Shown here: one piece after another, positions 30,334-40,117 of the stretch
How the letters are laid out: each line of letters opens with the position of its first letter
How positions within the stretch are numbered: the stretch's first letter is position 1
Assembly: GCF_000259255.1 (NCBI RefSeq)
Contig: NC_017737.1
Span: 1,240,001 to 1,304,000 of the forward strand
Length of the DNA: 64,000 bases
Reading direction: 5' to 3'
Origin: Helicobacter cetorum MIT 00-7128
Lineage (GTDB): Bacteria > Campylobacterota > Campylobacteria > Campylobacterales > Helicobacteraceae
Notes under the pieces: model-generated
The model's input: the letters and a program-made list of their open reading frames with translations, nothing else
What the model was told of the DNA's origin: nothing
The model's database searches: none
Program-made: the position numbers and the translations under genes

Positions 30334-31683
30334 TTATTTAGTATTCTTTGAAGTTGGTTTTAGACTTTGAATCATCTCTTGTTCTTCTTTAGATAATTGT
30401 TGGTCTAGGAAATGGGTAAGCACCCTATCTTCAATCATTGCCATTTTTACCGCTGGTAACATATTGTTTTGGCGGTATTGCCCAATTAGAGCTTGAGGAT
30501 TTTGACCTGTCATCATAGCCTCGTAATATAAGGTTTGAAATACCTCATTATCATGCACAAAAATCTCTTCTTGTTTGGCTAGAGCATCTACAATGAAAGT
30601 AACTTTCACACTCTTTGTGGCATCTTTTCTAAAAGATTCACGCTTTTCTTTGGCTTTTTCTTGGTCTTCTTGAAGAGCTTTCACTTCCTCTTCTTCCATA
30701 GAATAAAGCGCATTTCTAAATAATAAATCCATTTCTTGCTCTACAATCGTTTTAGGCAAATCAAATGAAATTTTCTCATCTAGGCTTTCAATAAACTTCT
30801 CTTTTAATTCCTCATTATAGAGCTTGGCTTTGTTTTCTACAAAAAGTTGTCCTTTCACTCTGTCTTGTAAAGTAGCAAGAGTGGCATTTTCTTCTTGGGC
30901 AAGCACATTTTTAGCAAACTCATCATTAATTTCAGGAATATCACGCACTTGAATTTTATGCAACTTCACTTTAAAGCGAGCCTCTTTGCCAGCTAAATGA
31001 TTAGCATGATAATCGGTTGGGAAATTTAAAGGAAACTCTTTTTCTTCGCCCACTTTCATATTCAAAACGGCTTTTTCAAATTCTTCAAGCATTTGCTTGC
31101 TACCTAGAGTGAAACTAAAATTCTCAGCTTTACCACCTTCAAAAGGCTCATTATCAATAAAGCCCTCAAAATCAATCGTTACCACATCATCATGTTGAGC
31201 CTCTTTGTTTTCTTTAGCATCTATAAGTTTAGCATAGTCTTTGGCAAGTTTTTTCAAACGCTCTTGCACCATTTCTTCAGCTACAGCCTCTACTTTAAAA
31301 CTAGGCGCACAATCTTTAATCTTATCCAAAACAATTGTAGGCTTTAGTCCTACGCTCATTTCTACTTCAAAACAATCATCTTTTTTTTCAAACTTAGTAA
31401 TATGGGGGCTACCAATCAAGTCTTTAGACTCAACGCCTAATTCTTTAAGAGCATCTTTTAAGATTTCTTGCACCATTTCTTCTTGAGCATCTTGCTCAAT
31501 ATTAGCTTGATAACGAGATTTAATGAGACTAAGAGGGACTTTACCTCTTCTAAAACCATCTATCTTAGCGTTTTTGGCAACTTTTTGAGCGAACTTCTCA
31601 TAGCGCTTTTGCATATCTTGCGTAGAGGGTTTAGCGCTCACTTGAGCGTTTGCGGTATCAAGTTTTTTGACTTCAAGGTTCAT
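30334..31683 (-). CDS. tig: Trigger factor
   Basis: 449 aa. The N-terminal ribosome-binding domain contains the signature FRRGKVPLSLIK (near residue 44). A PPIase domain follows (about residues 150-245, VTIDFEGFIDNEPFEGG), then the long helical C-terminal chaperone arms. A strong AAGGA site precedes the ATG. It is the ribosome-associated chaperone and first gene of tig-clpP-def-comM. HP0795 is the counterpart. Confidence 0.97.
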   Translation of the reverse strand: MNLEVKKLDTANAQVSAKPSTQDMQKRYEKFAQKVAKNAKIDGFRRGKVPLSLIKSRYQANIEQDAQEEMVQEILKDALKELGVESKDLIGSPHITKFEKKDDCFEVEMSVGLKPTIVLDKIKDCAPSFKVEAVAEEMVQERLKKLAKDYAKLIDAKENKEAQHDDVVTIDFEGFIDNEPFEGGKAENFSFTLGSKQMLEEFEKAVLNMKVGEEKEFPLNFPTDYHANHLAGKEARFKVKLHKIQVRDIPEINDEFAKNVLAQEENATLATLQDRVKGQLFVENKAKLYNEELKEKFIESLDEKISFDLPKTIVEQEMDLLFRNALYSMEEEEVKALQEDQEKAKEKRESFRKDATKSVKVTFIVDALAKQEEIFVHDNEVFQTLYYEAMMTGQNPQALIGQYRQNNMLPAVKMAMIEDRVLTHFLDQQLSKEEQEMIQSLKPTSKNTK

Positions 31684-31726
31684 GCGTTTCCTTAATCATT
31701 AAAAAATAAAATGTTATAAGTTAGTT

Positions 31727-31732
31727 ATTATA
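31727..31732 (-). promoter_or_regulatory. -10 box for tig operon
   Basis: TATAAT on the reverse strand in the context CGGCTATAATAAC, 43 bases upstream of the tig ATG and beyond the napD stop. The CGGC-TATAAT context is the same as at the bamA promoter. Confidence 0.6.
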
Positions 31733-31769
31733 GCCGAATTTATTTTAATCAGAGTTTAGAAAAATTGTT

Positions 31770-32105
31770 TTAATAGCGCCTATAGATGTCCCCATAATAA
31801 CAAAAATCTTGCGCCTCTTGTGTTTTTTCAATACGCTCTAACGCCTTAGAATCTGAAGCTTTATCAAAATCTTTATCCAAGTTTTGATAGCTAAAAGCCA
31901 TATAGATTTGTTTCACCTCCTCTAATGCCTCTAAAGTCTTATAAACCTTTAATTCTGTTTCTAAATCTTCACATTCAATAACAATAACTAATTTATTGGA
32001 TTCCTCTAATTCAATACTACAATGCTGTATTAAGGCGATTTTTTCTTTCAAGCTTGTTAAATTTTTAGTCTCATATTCCACAATCACACTACTAATATTC
32101 ATCAT
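31770..32105 (-). CDS. napD: NapD-like chaperone for periplasmic nitrate reductase
   Basis: 111 aa. It begins with the NapD-type ferredoxin-like fold (NISSVIVEYETKNLTSLKEK, then a CSIELEESNKLVIVIECEDL strand-helix pattern). It ends with a charged tail absent from short NapD proteins. NapD binds the Tat signal of NapA and holds back export until the molybdenum cofactor is loaded. The call rests on fold pattern plus position, directly overlapping napH by 4 bases. It is the last gene of the cluster. Confidence 0.75.
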   Translation of the reverse strand: MMNISSVIVEYETKNLTSLKEKIALIQHCSIELEESNKLVIVIECEDLETELKVYKTLEALEEVKQIYMAFSYQNLDKDFDKASDSKALERIEKTQEAQDFCYYGDIYRRY

Positions 32106-32881
32106 TTTCCCTTTTTTAACAAATCTATTAAATTAAAATTCAAAGCATCATCATCGCACACTTCAATACAGCGAGCGCATTCTATGCACTCTGTATTTTT
32201 GACCCATTCACTTCTTTTGCCTATCATTGTTAGCACTTGACTTTCAGGGCATACCATTAAACAGCGATCACACCTTGTGCATTTGTGGGCTTGGTGTGAA
32301 ATTCTTAATAAAGAAAAGCGTGAAATAAGAGCATAAAACGCCCCTAAAGGGCAAAGCTTAGAGCAAATCAAGCGCTCAGCTAAAAACAAATCTATGCAAA
32401 AAATCACAAACGCCACCATAATCCATGAAAATGAACCAAAAATAATTCCCCTATGCACCACCCCAATATAAGAAATCCCCTCAAATGCAGGAAATCCTAA
32501 AATAAAGGATAAAATCAAGCATAAAACTAGTGCGTAATAACGGGTATTTCTATGGATATTTAAGGCTTGCGAATGTTTAAAAATCGTTTTTTCTCGCACA
32601 TAATGAGCTAAATCAGTAATTATGTTAATAGGGCAAACCCAAGCACAAAATGCCCTACCCGCAATAAGAGCGTAAAAACCTAGCATAACTACAGCGCCTA
32701 GAAGAGCCTTAATGCCTATACTAAAACCTGCCAAATATAATTGTAAAATGGCAAATGGGTCGCTTAGTGGAACTTTAGAAAAAATAACTGAAGAGCTTAA
32801 ATTCCCTTTAAATCCTATCCCTAGAACAAATAAGACTAAAATACCTATTTGCACCACACGCCTAGCTATTAAATAACGCAT
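32102..32881 (-). CDS. napH: Quinol dehydrogenase membrane component NapH
   Basis: 259 aa. About four to five membrane helices are followed by two 4Fe-4S motifs at the C-terminus, CTRCDRCLMVCP and CIECARCIEVCD. The conserved CxxxCP pairs (CAWVCP, CSKLCP) lie at helix ends. NapH oxidises menaquinol at the inner membrane and works with NapG. Its start overlaps the napG stop by one base. H. pylori lacks nap genes, so this is an extra respiratory capacity. Confidence 0.94.
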   Translation of the reverse strand: MRYLIARRVVQIGILVLFVLGIGFKGNLSSSVIFSKVPLSDPFAILQLYLAGFSIGIKALLGAVVMLGFYALIAGRAFCAWVCPINIITDLAHYVREKTIFKHSQALNIHRNTRYYALVLCLILSFILGFPAFEGISYIGVVHRGIIFGSFSWIMVAFVIFCIDLFLAERLICSKLCPLGAFYALISRFSLLRISHQAHKCTRCDRCLMVCPESQVLTMIGKRSEWVKNTECIECARCIEVCDDDALNFNLIDLLKKGK

Positions 32882-33645
32882 TATAACCCCTCATTGAGAT
32901 AATCTATAGCTTTTTGCTCATTTTTTGGCAAGATTGCACCTTGAGCCTTTTTAACACGCTCTTGGTCTTTAATATCCCAACCTTTCACATAATGATTGCC
33001 TACTTCACCCAATACAAACTCTCTAGGCAACACCCTAATAGCAGGCTCTTTGGTAATACAAGCTCTCTCACAAAGCCCACACCCCACGCATTTATCATTT
33101 TTAACCACAGGCAATAAGAGTGCGTGCCTATTAGTGCGCTCATTATGCTTTTTTTCTAAAACAAGTGCCTCATCTATTAAGGGGCAAGCCCTATAACACA
33201 CATCACATTGTATCCCCCAAAACGCCACGCATGATAGAGAATCTACAATAGCAATTCCCATTTGAACTGAGCGAATACCTTTATTTGGCTCTAAATGGCT
33301 TTTTAAAAGTGCATCCGTAGGGCATGCTCTTATGCATGGCAAATCAGAGCATAGATAACAAGGGATATTCCTTGCCTCAAAATAAGGTGTGCCATTGTTG
33401 GCTAGGTCTAATAGGCTTGCTAATTTTAAAGTATCATAAGGGCAAGCTTTCACACATAGTCCACAACGAACACAAGCGCTTAAAAAACGCTTTTCATCTT
33501 CAGCGCCTGGCGGGCGTAAAAAATACCCTTCTTTACTCTTTAAAAAAAATGCCCCCACAAAGCTCACGCTCGCACAAAGGCTCGCACCCTTTAAAAAGGT
33601 GCTTAAAAATTCACGCCTAGAAGAATTTTTTGGCTCTTTTTGCAT
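32881..33645 (-). CDS. napG: Ferredoxin-type quinol dehydrogenase component NapG
   Basis: 254 aa. A Tat-type signal (SSRREFLSTFLKG) is followed by four cysteine clusters: CVRCGLCVKACP, CYLCSDLPCIRACP, CDVCYRACP and CVGCGLCERAC. These fit the four 4Fe-4S centres of periplasmic NapG, which takes electrons from NapH. The gene lies 18 bases after napA. In better-known epsilonproteobacterial clusters NapGH feed the dihaem NapB, which is not present here. Confidence 0.94.
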   Translation of the reverse strand: MQKEPKNSSRREFLSTFLKGASLCASVSFVGAFFLKSKEGYFLRPPGAEDEKRFLSACVRCGLCVKACPYDTLKLASLLDLANNGTPYFEARNIPCYLCSDLPCIRACPTDALLKSHLEPNKGIRSVQMGIAIVDSLSCVAFWGIQCDVCYRACPLIDEALVLEKKHNERTNRHALLLPVVKNDKCVGCGLCERACITKEPAIRVLPREFVLGEVGNHYVKGWDIKDQERVKKAQGAILPKNEQKAIDYLNEGL

Positions 33646-33663
33646 GTTCTATTCTTTAGTTTT

Positions 33664-36516
33664 TTAAACATTATGAGCCTTAGTGATTTTAACGGCGCAT
33701 TTTTTATAATCCGTTTGTTTTGAGATAGGGCATGTTGCATCTAAACAAACCTTATTGATGAAAACTTTCTCATCAAACCAAGGCACATACACTAACCCCA
33801 TGGGCGGTTTATTACGCCCTCTTAAATCCACCCTAGCCTTAACCTTACCACGGCGTGATTCAATCCAAACTAACTCGCCATTTTCTACACCCAAATTTTT
33901 AGCATCTTCTTCATGCATATAGCACCTAGCCTCTGGCACTGCACGATATAATTCTGGCACTCTCATAGTCATCGTTCCACTATGCCAATGCTCTAGCACA
34001 CGCCCGGTGGCTAACCAAAAAGGATATTCTTTATTAGGGCGTTCAGGGGCTTTCATAAAAGGTCTAAAGAAAATTTTAGCTTTATTATCCAATTTGACTT
34101 TAGTTCCCTCTTTAGGGGCTTTTAAATCGCCTTGTGGGATTTCTTTCATAGCCTTTCCATAAAAGGCAAAATCACCATTAGGATTAGCTTTTTTTGCATA
34201 AGGGTCAAATTTAGTGTTAAAGCGCCATAAAGTTTCCTTGCCATTCACTACAGGCCATCTCAAGCCCCTAACTTTATGATAATCATCAAAATACGCCAAG
34301 TCATGCCCATGTCCAAAGCCAAATTTACGATACTCTTCCCATAAATATTTTTGAATAAAAAAGCCATAGCCCTTAAAGACTTTATCATCGCTCCCTACTA
34401 CATTACGACTATCGCCAAACACTTCGCTATTTTTAGCTCCCTTTCCCACTACATCATTAGCTAAAAATTTCTTAGCCTCTTGGTTAGCAAACAAGACTTC
34501 ATATAGAGTGGTGTTTTCATGGTAGCCCATTTTCTTAGCCTCTTCTAAAACATTGGGTAGAGTGAGCTTATCATCAATTTTATGCTCTTTCCAAACTTCT
34601 TTGAGCTTAAAGCGCTTAGAAAACTCCATAATTTGCCAAGTATCACTCATAGCACTTCCTATGGGTAAAACTTGTTGTTTCCAATGTTGGGTGCGTCTTT
34701 CTGCATTTCCATAAGCCCCCCATTTTTCATAAATCATAGCTGTAGGTAAAATCAAATCCGCCACCTTAGCGCTAATGCCCGGATAACAATCACTTACCAC
34801 AATAAAATTATCCATTTCTCTTGCGGCTTTTATCCAATGGTTTGCATTAGCGCTATTTTGCCATGGGTTATTGACCGCTACCCAAATAAATTTAACCTTA
34901 CCATCTTCTAAGGCTCTCATCATAGAGACAAAATGGTGTCCTGGTTTAGGATTTATGGTATTACTTGGAAGTTTCCAAATTTTTTCAGCAATTTCTCTGT
35001 GTTTAGGATTAGTTACAACCATATCTGCTGGTAAGCGAGCATTAAAAGTGCCTACTTCTCTAGCTGTCCCACAAGCACTAGGCTGACCGGTTAAAGAAAA
35101 CGCTCCATTTCCGGGTTTAGCTTGCTTGCCTAGTAAAAAATGCACCATGTAAGCTTGCTCATTTACCCAAGTTCCCCTAGTATGCTGATTAAAGCCCATA
35201 GTCCAAAAGCTCACCACTTTTCTATTTTTTTCAATATAGAGTTTGGCAAGATTTTTTAATTTTTCTTTAAAGCTCTCTAAAGGCTCATTTTTATCTCCCT
35301 TAGCCACTTTTGCAACATATTCTAAGGTATAAGGCTCTAAAGCCTTTTTAAACTCTTCAAAAGAAATTTCCCAATGTTTTCCAGCCTCTTTTGAATGTTT
35401 CATTTCAAACTTATCACCCTTTTTAACCCCTAAATGCTTTAGAGCGATAGCCTCTTCTTCGTCTAAAATGATTTCATTTTGCTTTCTCATCGTCTCTTTT
35501 TCTTTGTTGCTATATTTTGGGTGGTTAGGATTATCTCGCATGCCATAGCCAATATCAGCATAGCCGGTTGCAAAAATAATGTGTTTTTTCAAAAATTCTT
35601 TATCCATAACTTCGGGGTGGTTATAGACAATTTCTCTAGCGATGTAATTCCAAATCGCTAAATCCGTGCTAGGCTTAAAGATAATTTCTATATCTGCAAT
35701 TCCGGAAGTGCGGTTAGAAAAAGTGGTAAGATTGACTACCTTAACTCTATCTGGATTACTCAATCTTCTATCGCTTGCCCTAGACCATAAAATAGGGTGC
35801 ATTTCTGCCATGTTTGCCCCCCAAGTGATGATAGTATCAGTTAATTCAATATCATCATAGCATCCTGCTGGCTCATCAATTCCAAAGGTTTGCATAAACC
35901 CCCCTGCCGCACTTGCCATGCAATGTCTCGCATTTGGGTCAATATTGTTACTACGCCACCCAGCCTTTAATAACTTAACTGCTGCATAACCTTCCAAAAT
36001 AGTGTATTGCCCAGAGCCAAAAATACCTACGCCACTTGGTCCCATTTCGTTATAGGTTTTTTTGAATTGCTTTTCCATTTCATCAAAAGCCCTTTTCCAT
36101 GATACAGGTTTGAATTTGCCTTTTTTATCAAACTCGCCCTTTTCATTCACCCTTAATAATGGTTCAGTCAGTCTGTCCTCGCCATACATAATTTTAGCGT
36201 TAAAATAACCCTTAATACAATTCAAACCTTTATTTACAGGAGCGATAGGATCACCTTTCACAGCTACAATCTTATCGTTTTTAGTGGCTATCATAATGCC
36301 ACAGCCTGTGCCACAAAATCTGCAAGGGGCTTTATCCCATTTCCAATTCTCTTGATTATTATCCATCTTAGCCTCTAAGCTACTAGGCAAGAGCATTCCA
36401 GCACTACTTGCCGCACTAGCAATAGCAACAGATTTAATAAAATCCCTACGAGAAAATAAAGAATGATTTAAAGAGTTATTGTTGTTAGGAAAGTCTTTTT
36501 CTAGTTTTTGTCCCAT
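33664..36516 (-). CDS. napA: Periplasmic nitrate reductase catalytic subunit NapA
   Basis: 950 aa, the long epsilonproteobacterial type. A Tat signal with twin Arg at residues 23-24 (SRRDFIKS) is followed by the 4Fe-4S cysteines CRFCGTGC (65, 68, 72) plus NCIKG. The molybdenum-ligand Cys lies in [14 protein letters not shown], and C-terminal bis-MGD-binding blocks follow ([16 protein letters not shown]). It reduces nitrate to nitrite in the periplasm. A clean AGGAG site lies 7 bases before the ATG. It leads napA-G-H-D, inserted between the tig and horG regions that are adjacent in H. pylori (HP0795 and HP0796). Confidence 0.96.
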   Translation of the reverse strand: MGQKLEKDFPNNNNSLNHSLFSRRDFIKSVAIASAASSAGMLLPSSLEAKMDNNQENWKWDKAPCRFCGTGCGIMIATKNDKIVAVKGDPIAPVNKGLNCIKGYFNAKIMYGEDRLTEPLLRVNEKGEFDKKGKFKPVSWKRAFDEMEKQFKKTYNEMGPSGVGIFGSGQYTILEGYAAVKLLKAGWRSNNIDPNARHCMASAAGGFMQTFGIDEPAGCYDDIELTDTIITWGANMAEMHPILWSRASDRRLSNPDRVKVVNLTTFSNRTSGIADIEIIFKPSTDLAIWNYIAREIVYNHPEVMDKEFLKKHIIFATGYADIGYGMRDNPNHPKYSNKEKETMRKQNEIILDEEEAIALKHLGVKKGDKFEMKHSKEAGKHWEISFEEFKKALEPYTLEYVAKVAKGDKNEPLESFKEKLKNLAKLYIEKNRKVVSFWTMGFNQHTRGTWVNEQAYMVHFLLGKQAKPGNGAFSLTGQPSACGTAREVGTFNARLPADMVVTNPKHREIAEKIWKLPSNTINPKPGHHFVSMMRALEDGKVKFIWVAVNNPWQNSANANHWIKAAREMDNFIVVSDCYPGISAKVADLILPTAMIYEKWGAYGNAERRTQHWKQQVLPIGSAMSDTWQIMEFSKRFKLKEVWKEHKIDDKLTLPNVLEEAKKMGYHENTTLYEVLFANQEAKKFLANDVVGKGAKNSEVFGDSRNVVGSDDKVFKGYGFFIQKYLWEEYRKFGFGHGHDLAYFDDYHKVRGLRWPVVNGKETLWRFNTKFDPYAKKANPNGDFAFYGKAMKEIPQGDLKAPKEGTKVKLDNKAKIFFRPFMKAPERPNKEYPFWLATGRVLEHWHSGTMTMRVPELYRAVPEARCYMHEEDAKNLGVENGELVWIESRRGKVKARVDLRGRNKPPMGLVYVPWFDEKVFINKVCLDATCPISKQTDYKKCAVKITKAHNV

Positions 36517-36557
36517 GTTTTTACTCCTAGCTTTTAAGGTTAATAAGACAATCTTTG

Positions 36558-36568
36558 GTTGATAACCT
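36558..36568. promoter_or_regulatory. Inverted repeat overlapping napA transcription start region
   Basis: GGTTGATAACC is a short palindrome just downstream of the predicted napA -10 box. A repressor or activator site is possible, but no known consensus is recognised. Confidence 0.25.
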
Positions 36569-36573
36569 AATTA

Positions 36574-36579
36574 TTATAA
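36574..36579 (-). promoter_or_regulatory. -10 box for napAGHD
   Basis: TATAAT on the reverse strand (GGTTATAATAATT), 58 bases upstream of the napA ATG. Placed in the 118-base gap behind horG. Confidence 0.55.
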
Positions 36580-36634
36580 CCTAAGAAAATTAAAACTTTT
36601 CTAATGATTAGAAATTTTACAAAAACAAAAGACT

Positions 36635-37477
36635 TTAAAAATCGTAAGTTGAAGTGAGATAGATTGAAAGATTACGCCTAAAAGTAAGTTCATAAGTAGG
36701 ACTTTTAAAGTAATGATTATTCAATATGGGAATGCGTGTGCCAAATTCTATCGCCCAATTTTTATGCCTAGAAAAGCGGTAGCGATACCCCATATTAAAC
36801 ATCAATTGAAACATATTGGGTTTATAGGTGGTATGCGGAGTTTTTGCCCATTCTTTAAAAATCTTAGTTTCATAAAACCAGCTTTCGCCTACTAAGTTTA
36901 TCCCTAAAAACAATGTCCCAAACGCACGCCTATATAAGACATCTAATCCCATCCCATAAATAAGGGCGTTAATAAAAGTTTCTTTTTTTTGTAGTTTGTT
37001 TTGATAAGCCTTAGGAATGCTTGTGCTTTTTATAAAATAAGCATTATTAGCAAGTTCACCTTTAGGGATAAACCCATACGCATAGTCTAAAAACGCATAA
37101 TAGCGCAACCCATAGCGCCCTTTTTTATCAAAAAAATGCTTATAGCCAAGAATTAAGCTAATTTCAGCAAAAGGAATACTTTGAGATTCTAAGGGGGCTT
37201 TTTTAAAGCGCTGAGTGCTTTGTAGCCATGACATCTGCACCACGCTTGTGCCATAATAACGAGAGCTTTTATCTAAATTAAAAGGCTTTTTAATGGGGGG
37301 TTTAGATTTGGTAAAGCAAGGGGGTTTTAAAGGGTTTCGTAAGCATTTCTTCTTTAAAAATTTGCGATGCCCCAATTCTTCTTTTTTAGGAATAGAGTAA
37401 GTAAAATCCTCTGCATCTAAAATACATAAAGAGCTTAAAAAAACTCCTAAATAACCCCCTCCAAACGCTTTATTCAA
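36635..37477 (-). CDS. horG: Hor-family outer membrane protein
   Basis: 280 aa. A probable signal peptide (to about residue 22, CILDA) is followed by a lysine/proline-rich linker (about residues 30-70). A beta-barrel half follows with KHFFDKKGRYGLRYYAFLDY and the ending STYDF. These are Helicobacter Hor/Hop family features. It matches HP0796 (HorG) by its place next to hpaA, 7 bases after that gene's stop. Function is unknown beyond outer-membrane location. Confidence 0.85.
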   Translation of the reverse strand: MNKAFGGGYLGVFLSSLCILDAEDFTYSIPKKEELGHRKFLKKKCLRNPLKPPCFTKSKPPIKKPFNLDKSSRYYGTSVVQMSWLQSTQRFKKAPLESQSIPFAEISLILGYKHFFDKKGRYGLRYYAFLDYAYGFIPKGELANNAYFIKSTSIPKAYQNKLQKKETFINALIYGMGLDVLYRRAFGTLFLGINLVGESWFYETKIFKEWAKTPHTTYKPNMFQLMFNMGYRYRFSRHKNWAIEFGTRIPILNNHYFKSPTYELTFRRNLSIYLTSTYDF

Positions 37478-37484
37478 GCAATTT

Positions 37485-38267
37485 CTATCTATTTTTCTTA
37501 TTTTTTAACTCTTGGGCATCCTTTTTATAAGCCTCTAAATTGCTTTGAGTGAGCTTTTTATCAATCCTATCCATAATGTCTTTAAAAATCTTATTCAAGG
37601 CATTCTTAATCGCATCATTAGAATTATCTAAGCCCTTAACCATAGTGCTAACTAGCCCTCCACTATGACTAGAATGAGTGGTGCGCAAAAACTTCTCTTG
37701 AATATCTAATTCGCTCAAATCAATCATAAAGGAATCCAATGCCTCTCCACTCATAGGCTCAATTAACATCACCTTAATAAAGCCTGCTGAAACTAAAACT
37801 CCCTCCATTTTGTCCAATCCGGTAGAAAACAATAATCCCGGCTCTGACTTTTTTTGCGTAGTTCTTTTGGGGTCAGGGCGTAAAACTATTTCTCCATTCA
37901 TAGAGATTGCCAAATACCCCTCTTTCTTTTGCGCAAAAGATAAATCACTTTTTTCACTGCTTTCAACATTAACAACCCTATAACCTTGATTCTTTAAAAT
38001 ATCTTCAGTTTTAAGCACAACTTGGTTTTTGAATTTATTTTCATACTCTTTAGCAATATTATCGCTATACTGAAGTGAGGGTCTTAAAAGTAAAATACTT
38101 TTATCTAATGCTTGAGCGCTATGTGTGGTTGGCTGATAAACTAATTTTAATGCCACATTATCTGTTTCTATAATCTTAGGACTACAACCAACCAAGAGAG
38201 CTAATACACTCGTCCCTAAAACACATTGTCCAAACAAACCTCTAATAGAACCTTTAATATCCTGCAT
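37485..38267 (-). CDS. hpaA: HpaA lipoprotein, N-acetylneuraminyllactose-binding hemagglutinin
   Basis: 260 aa from the ATG at 38267, the same length as H. pylori HpaA. That start has an AAGGA site 5 bases upstream, while an upstream in-frame TTG at 38285 does not. The lipobox LLVGC gives lipidation at Cys28. The proposed sialic-acid-binding motif appears as [11 protein letters not shown] (KRTIQKKSEPG in H. pylori, by memory). HpaA is a surface- or flagellar-sheath-associated lipoprotein required for colonisation in H. pylori. HP0797 is the counterpart. Confidence 0.95.
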   Translation of the reverse strand: MQDIKGSIRGLFGQCVLGTSVLALLVGCSPKIIETDNVALKLVYQPTTHSAQALDKSILLLRPSLQYSDNIAKEYENKFKNQVVLKTEDILKNQGYRVVNVESSEKSDLSFAQKKEGYLAISMNGEIVLRPDPKRTTQKKSEPGLLFSTGLDKMEGVLVSAGFIKVMLIEPMSGEALDSFMIDLSELDIQEKFLRTTHSSHSGGLVSTMVKGLDNSNDAIKNALNKIFKDIMDRIDKKLTQSNLEAYKKDAQELKNKKNR

Positions 38268-38410
38268 GTCTATCCTTAAATTCAAAATCTTTTGTATTCT
38301 TTGACAACCAAATTGTCATTTATATAAACCATTCTAAAACTTTATTTTATCTTAATATTTCTAAGCTTTAAAGAGAAAATGATAATTTAAACCATATTTC
38401 TTGCTAAAAC

Positions 38411-38878
38411 TCAATGATAAATCCCACTCTTTCCCCCACTCTTATACTCTAGCATAATTTCACTTATAACCATGCTTTTATCTATCGCTTTTACCATATC
38501 ATAAATAGTTAAAAGCCCAGTGCTTACACTCATTAAGGCCTCCATTTCTACACCCGTTTTGGCTTGAGTTTTCACTCTTGCATAGAGTTTGAAACTACAA
38601 GTTTCTTTCTCTTCTAAGATATCAATATCTACCCCACTAAGCATTAGAGAATGACACATAGGAATGAGCTCACTTGTCTTTTTAGCCCCCATAATACTTG
38701 CAATAATAGCGGTTTGTAATACAGGACCCTTTTTGACAGAATGATTGACAATCGCCTCATAAGCCTCTTTACTCATGCTAATTCTTCCGCTTGCTAAAGC
38801 AATGCGTTCAGTAATTTCCTTATCTCCTACATCTACCATTTTAGGCTGATTTTCTTCATTCAAATGAGTGAGTTCCAT
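38411..38878 (-). CDS. moaC: Cyclic pyranopterin monophosphate synthase MoaC
   Basis: 155 aa. Family motifs are clear: [11 protein letters not shown] at the start, the [17 protein letters not shown] block and [22 protein letters not shown]. MoaC acts with MoaA in the first step of molybdopterin synthesis. HP0798 is the counterpart. It follows mog by 11 bases. Its products are needed by NapA encoded upstream in this window. Confidence 0.96.
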   Translation of the reverse strand: MELTHLNEENQPKMVDVGDKEITERIALASGRISMSKEAYEAIVNHSVKKGPVLQTAIIASIMGAKKTSELIPMCHSLMLSGVDIDILEEKETCSFKLYARVKTQAKTGVEMEALMSVSTGLLTIYDMVKAIDKSMVISEIMLEYKSGGKSGIYH

Positions 38879-38889
38879 ATTTTTACCTT

Positions 38890-39423
38890 TTAAGATTGTT
38901 TGGGACGAAAGGCTTGAATATTTTTTTCATTCACTTCCATATAACGCCCTAAAATCAAATCCACACAATAAGGAATAGCTGGGAAAACCGCCTCTAAGCA
39001 CTCTCTAATGCTTTTTGGCTTACCGGGTAAATTCACTATTAAGCTTTTATTTCTAATGCCAGCACTTTGGCGTGATAAAATCGCTGTAGGCACATATTTT
39101 AAACTTGCTGTGCGCATAAGCTCTCCAAATCCGGGGAGCATTTTTTGACACACTTTTTCTGTAGCCTCTGGGGTTACATCTCTTAAGGCAGGACCTGTGC
39201 CACCGGTTGTAACAACCAAATCGCATTGATATTCATCACACATTTTAATGAGTGCTTTTTCAATCAAATCTTGCTCATCAGCTAAGACTTCATAATGAAA
39301 TTCTAAGGGATTGAGCAAATATTCGCTCAACACTTCTTGTATTGCTTTACCGCTAATATCTTCATAAATCCCTTTTGATGCCCTATCGCTCGCACTTAAA
39401 ACGCCTATATGAATAATTTGCAT
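38890..39423 (-). CDS. mog: Molybdopterin adenylyltransferase Mog
   Basis: 177 aa. The [10 protein letters not shown] opening and the MPT-binding [17 protein letters not shown] motif are diagnostic of Mog/MoaB. It adenylates molybdopterin before Mo insertion by MoeA. HP0799 is the counterpart. It lies 15 bases after moaE in the moaD-moaE-mog-moaC run. Confidence 0.95.
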   Translation of the reverse strand: MQIIHIGVLSASDRASKGIYEDISGKAIQEVLSEYLLNPLEFHYEVLADEQDLIEKALIKMCDEYQCDLVVTTGGTGPALRDVTPEATEKVCQKMLPGFGELMRTASLKYVPTAILSRQSAGIRNKSLIVNLPGKPKSIRECLEAVFPAIPYCVDLILGRYMEVNEKNIQAFRPKQS

Positions 39424-39438
39424 ACTAACTCCTTTTTT

Positions 39439-39876
39439 TTAAGCTAAAAGCCCACTTCCTTTTAAGGGAAAACTTCTTTCTTTGGCATAAATGCGTTCAT
39501 TATTGATTAAATCGTATTTCCAAATGGGGGCGTTATGCTTAAAATCTTCAATAAAATTTTCGTATAATTCTAAGGCATTTTTTCTATTTTTCCCCATTAA
39601 AACGCATAAAAACGAGCTTTGCCCTACTAAAACATCGCCATTGCTATGTGCCATTTTTAGCATTACGCCTAAATTTTTGGCTTTAATTTGCCAATTTTCA
39701 AACCACGCTTTTAAAAGCGCCTCGTAAATATCAAAGCTCAAGCCTTGAATGTTATTCTCCTCTCTTACAATACCAACAAACACGCAAAATGCTCCAAAGT
39801 TTTTTAAATTTGCCTCTTGTTGGTATTGATTCAAAAGCTTAGAAGTATCTAATGCTCCTTGAAAAATTTCTAGCAT
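39439..39876 (-). CDS. moaE: Molybdopterin synthase large subunit MoaE
   Basis: 145 aa from the ATG at 39876 (MLEIFQGALDT). The frame extends to 39921 but that would run into moaD. The chosen start lies 1 base after the moaD stop with a GGGG site. Motifs include AFCVFVGIVREEN, IYAKERSFP and PIWKYDL. MoaE binds the MoaD tail and transfers sulfur to precursor Z. HP0800 is the counterpart. Confidence 0.94.
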   Translation of the reverse strand: MLEIFQGALDTSKLLNQYQQEANLKNFGAFCVFVGIVREENNIQGLSFDIYEALLKAWFENWQIKAKNLGVMLKMAHSNGDVLVGQSSFLCVLMGKNRKNALELYENFIEDFKHNAPIWKYDLINNERIYAKERSFPLKGSGLLA

Positions 39877-39877
39877 T

Positions 39878-40099
39878 CTAGCCCCCACAAACCGGCGGTA
39901 ACAAGCTAATGACATCGCCATCTTTTAAGGGCGTGTCTAAATCATCTATCAATTTATCATTAAGCGCTATAGCACACACGCTTAGCCACTCTTTCACGCT
40001 CTCTTTTTCTTGTAAAATCGCTCTTAATTCCTTTAAATTGCTCGCTTGGACTAAAAAATTTTCTTCTTTTATAGGCCCAAAAAATCGCACTTCTATCAT
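39878..40099 (-). CDS. moaD: Molybdopterin synthase sulfur carrier MoaD
   Basis: 73 aa, ubiquitin-like fold. The C-terminal PPVCGG keeps the essential Gly-Gly that is thiocarboxylated. Typical MoaD core ALNDKLIDDLDTPLKDGD precedes it. It ends 1 base before moaE and starts 18 bases after moeA. HP0801 is the counterpart. Confidence 0.95.
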   Translation of the reverse strand: MIEVRFFGPIKEENFLVQASNLKELRAILQEKESVKEWLSVCAIALNDKLIDDLDTPLKDGDVISLLPPVCGG

Positions 40100-40117
40100 A
40101 ACTCTAACCTTAAACTT

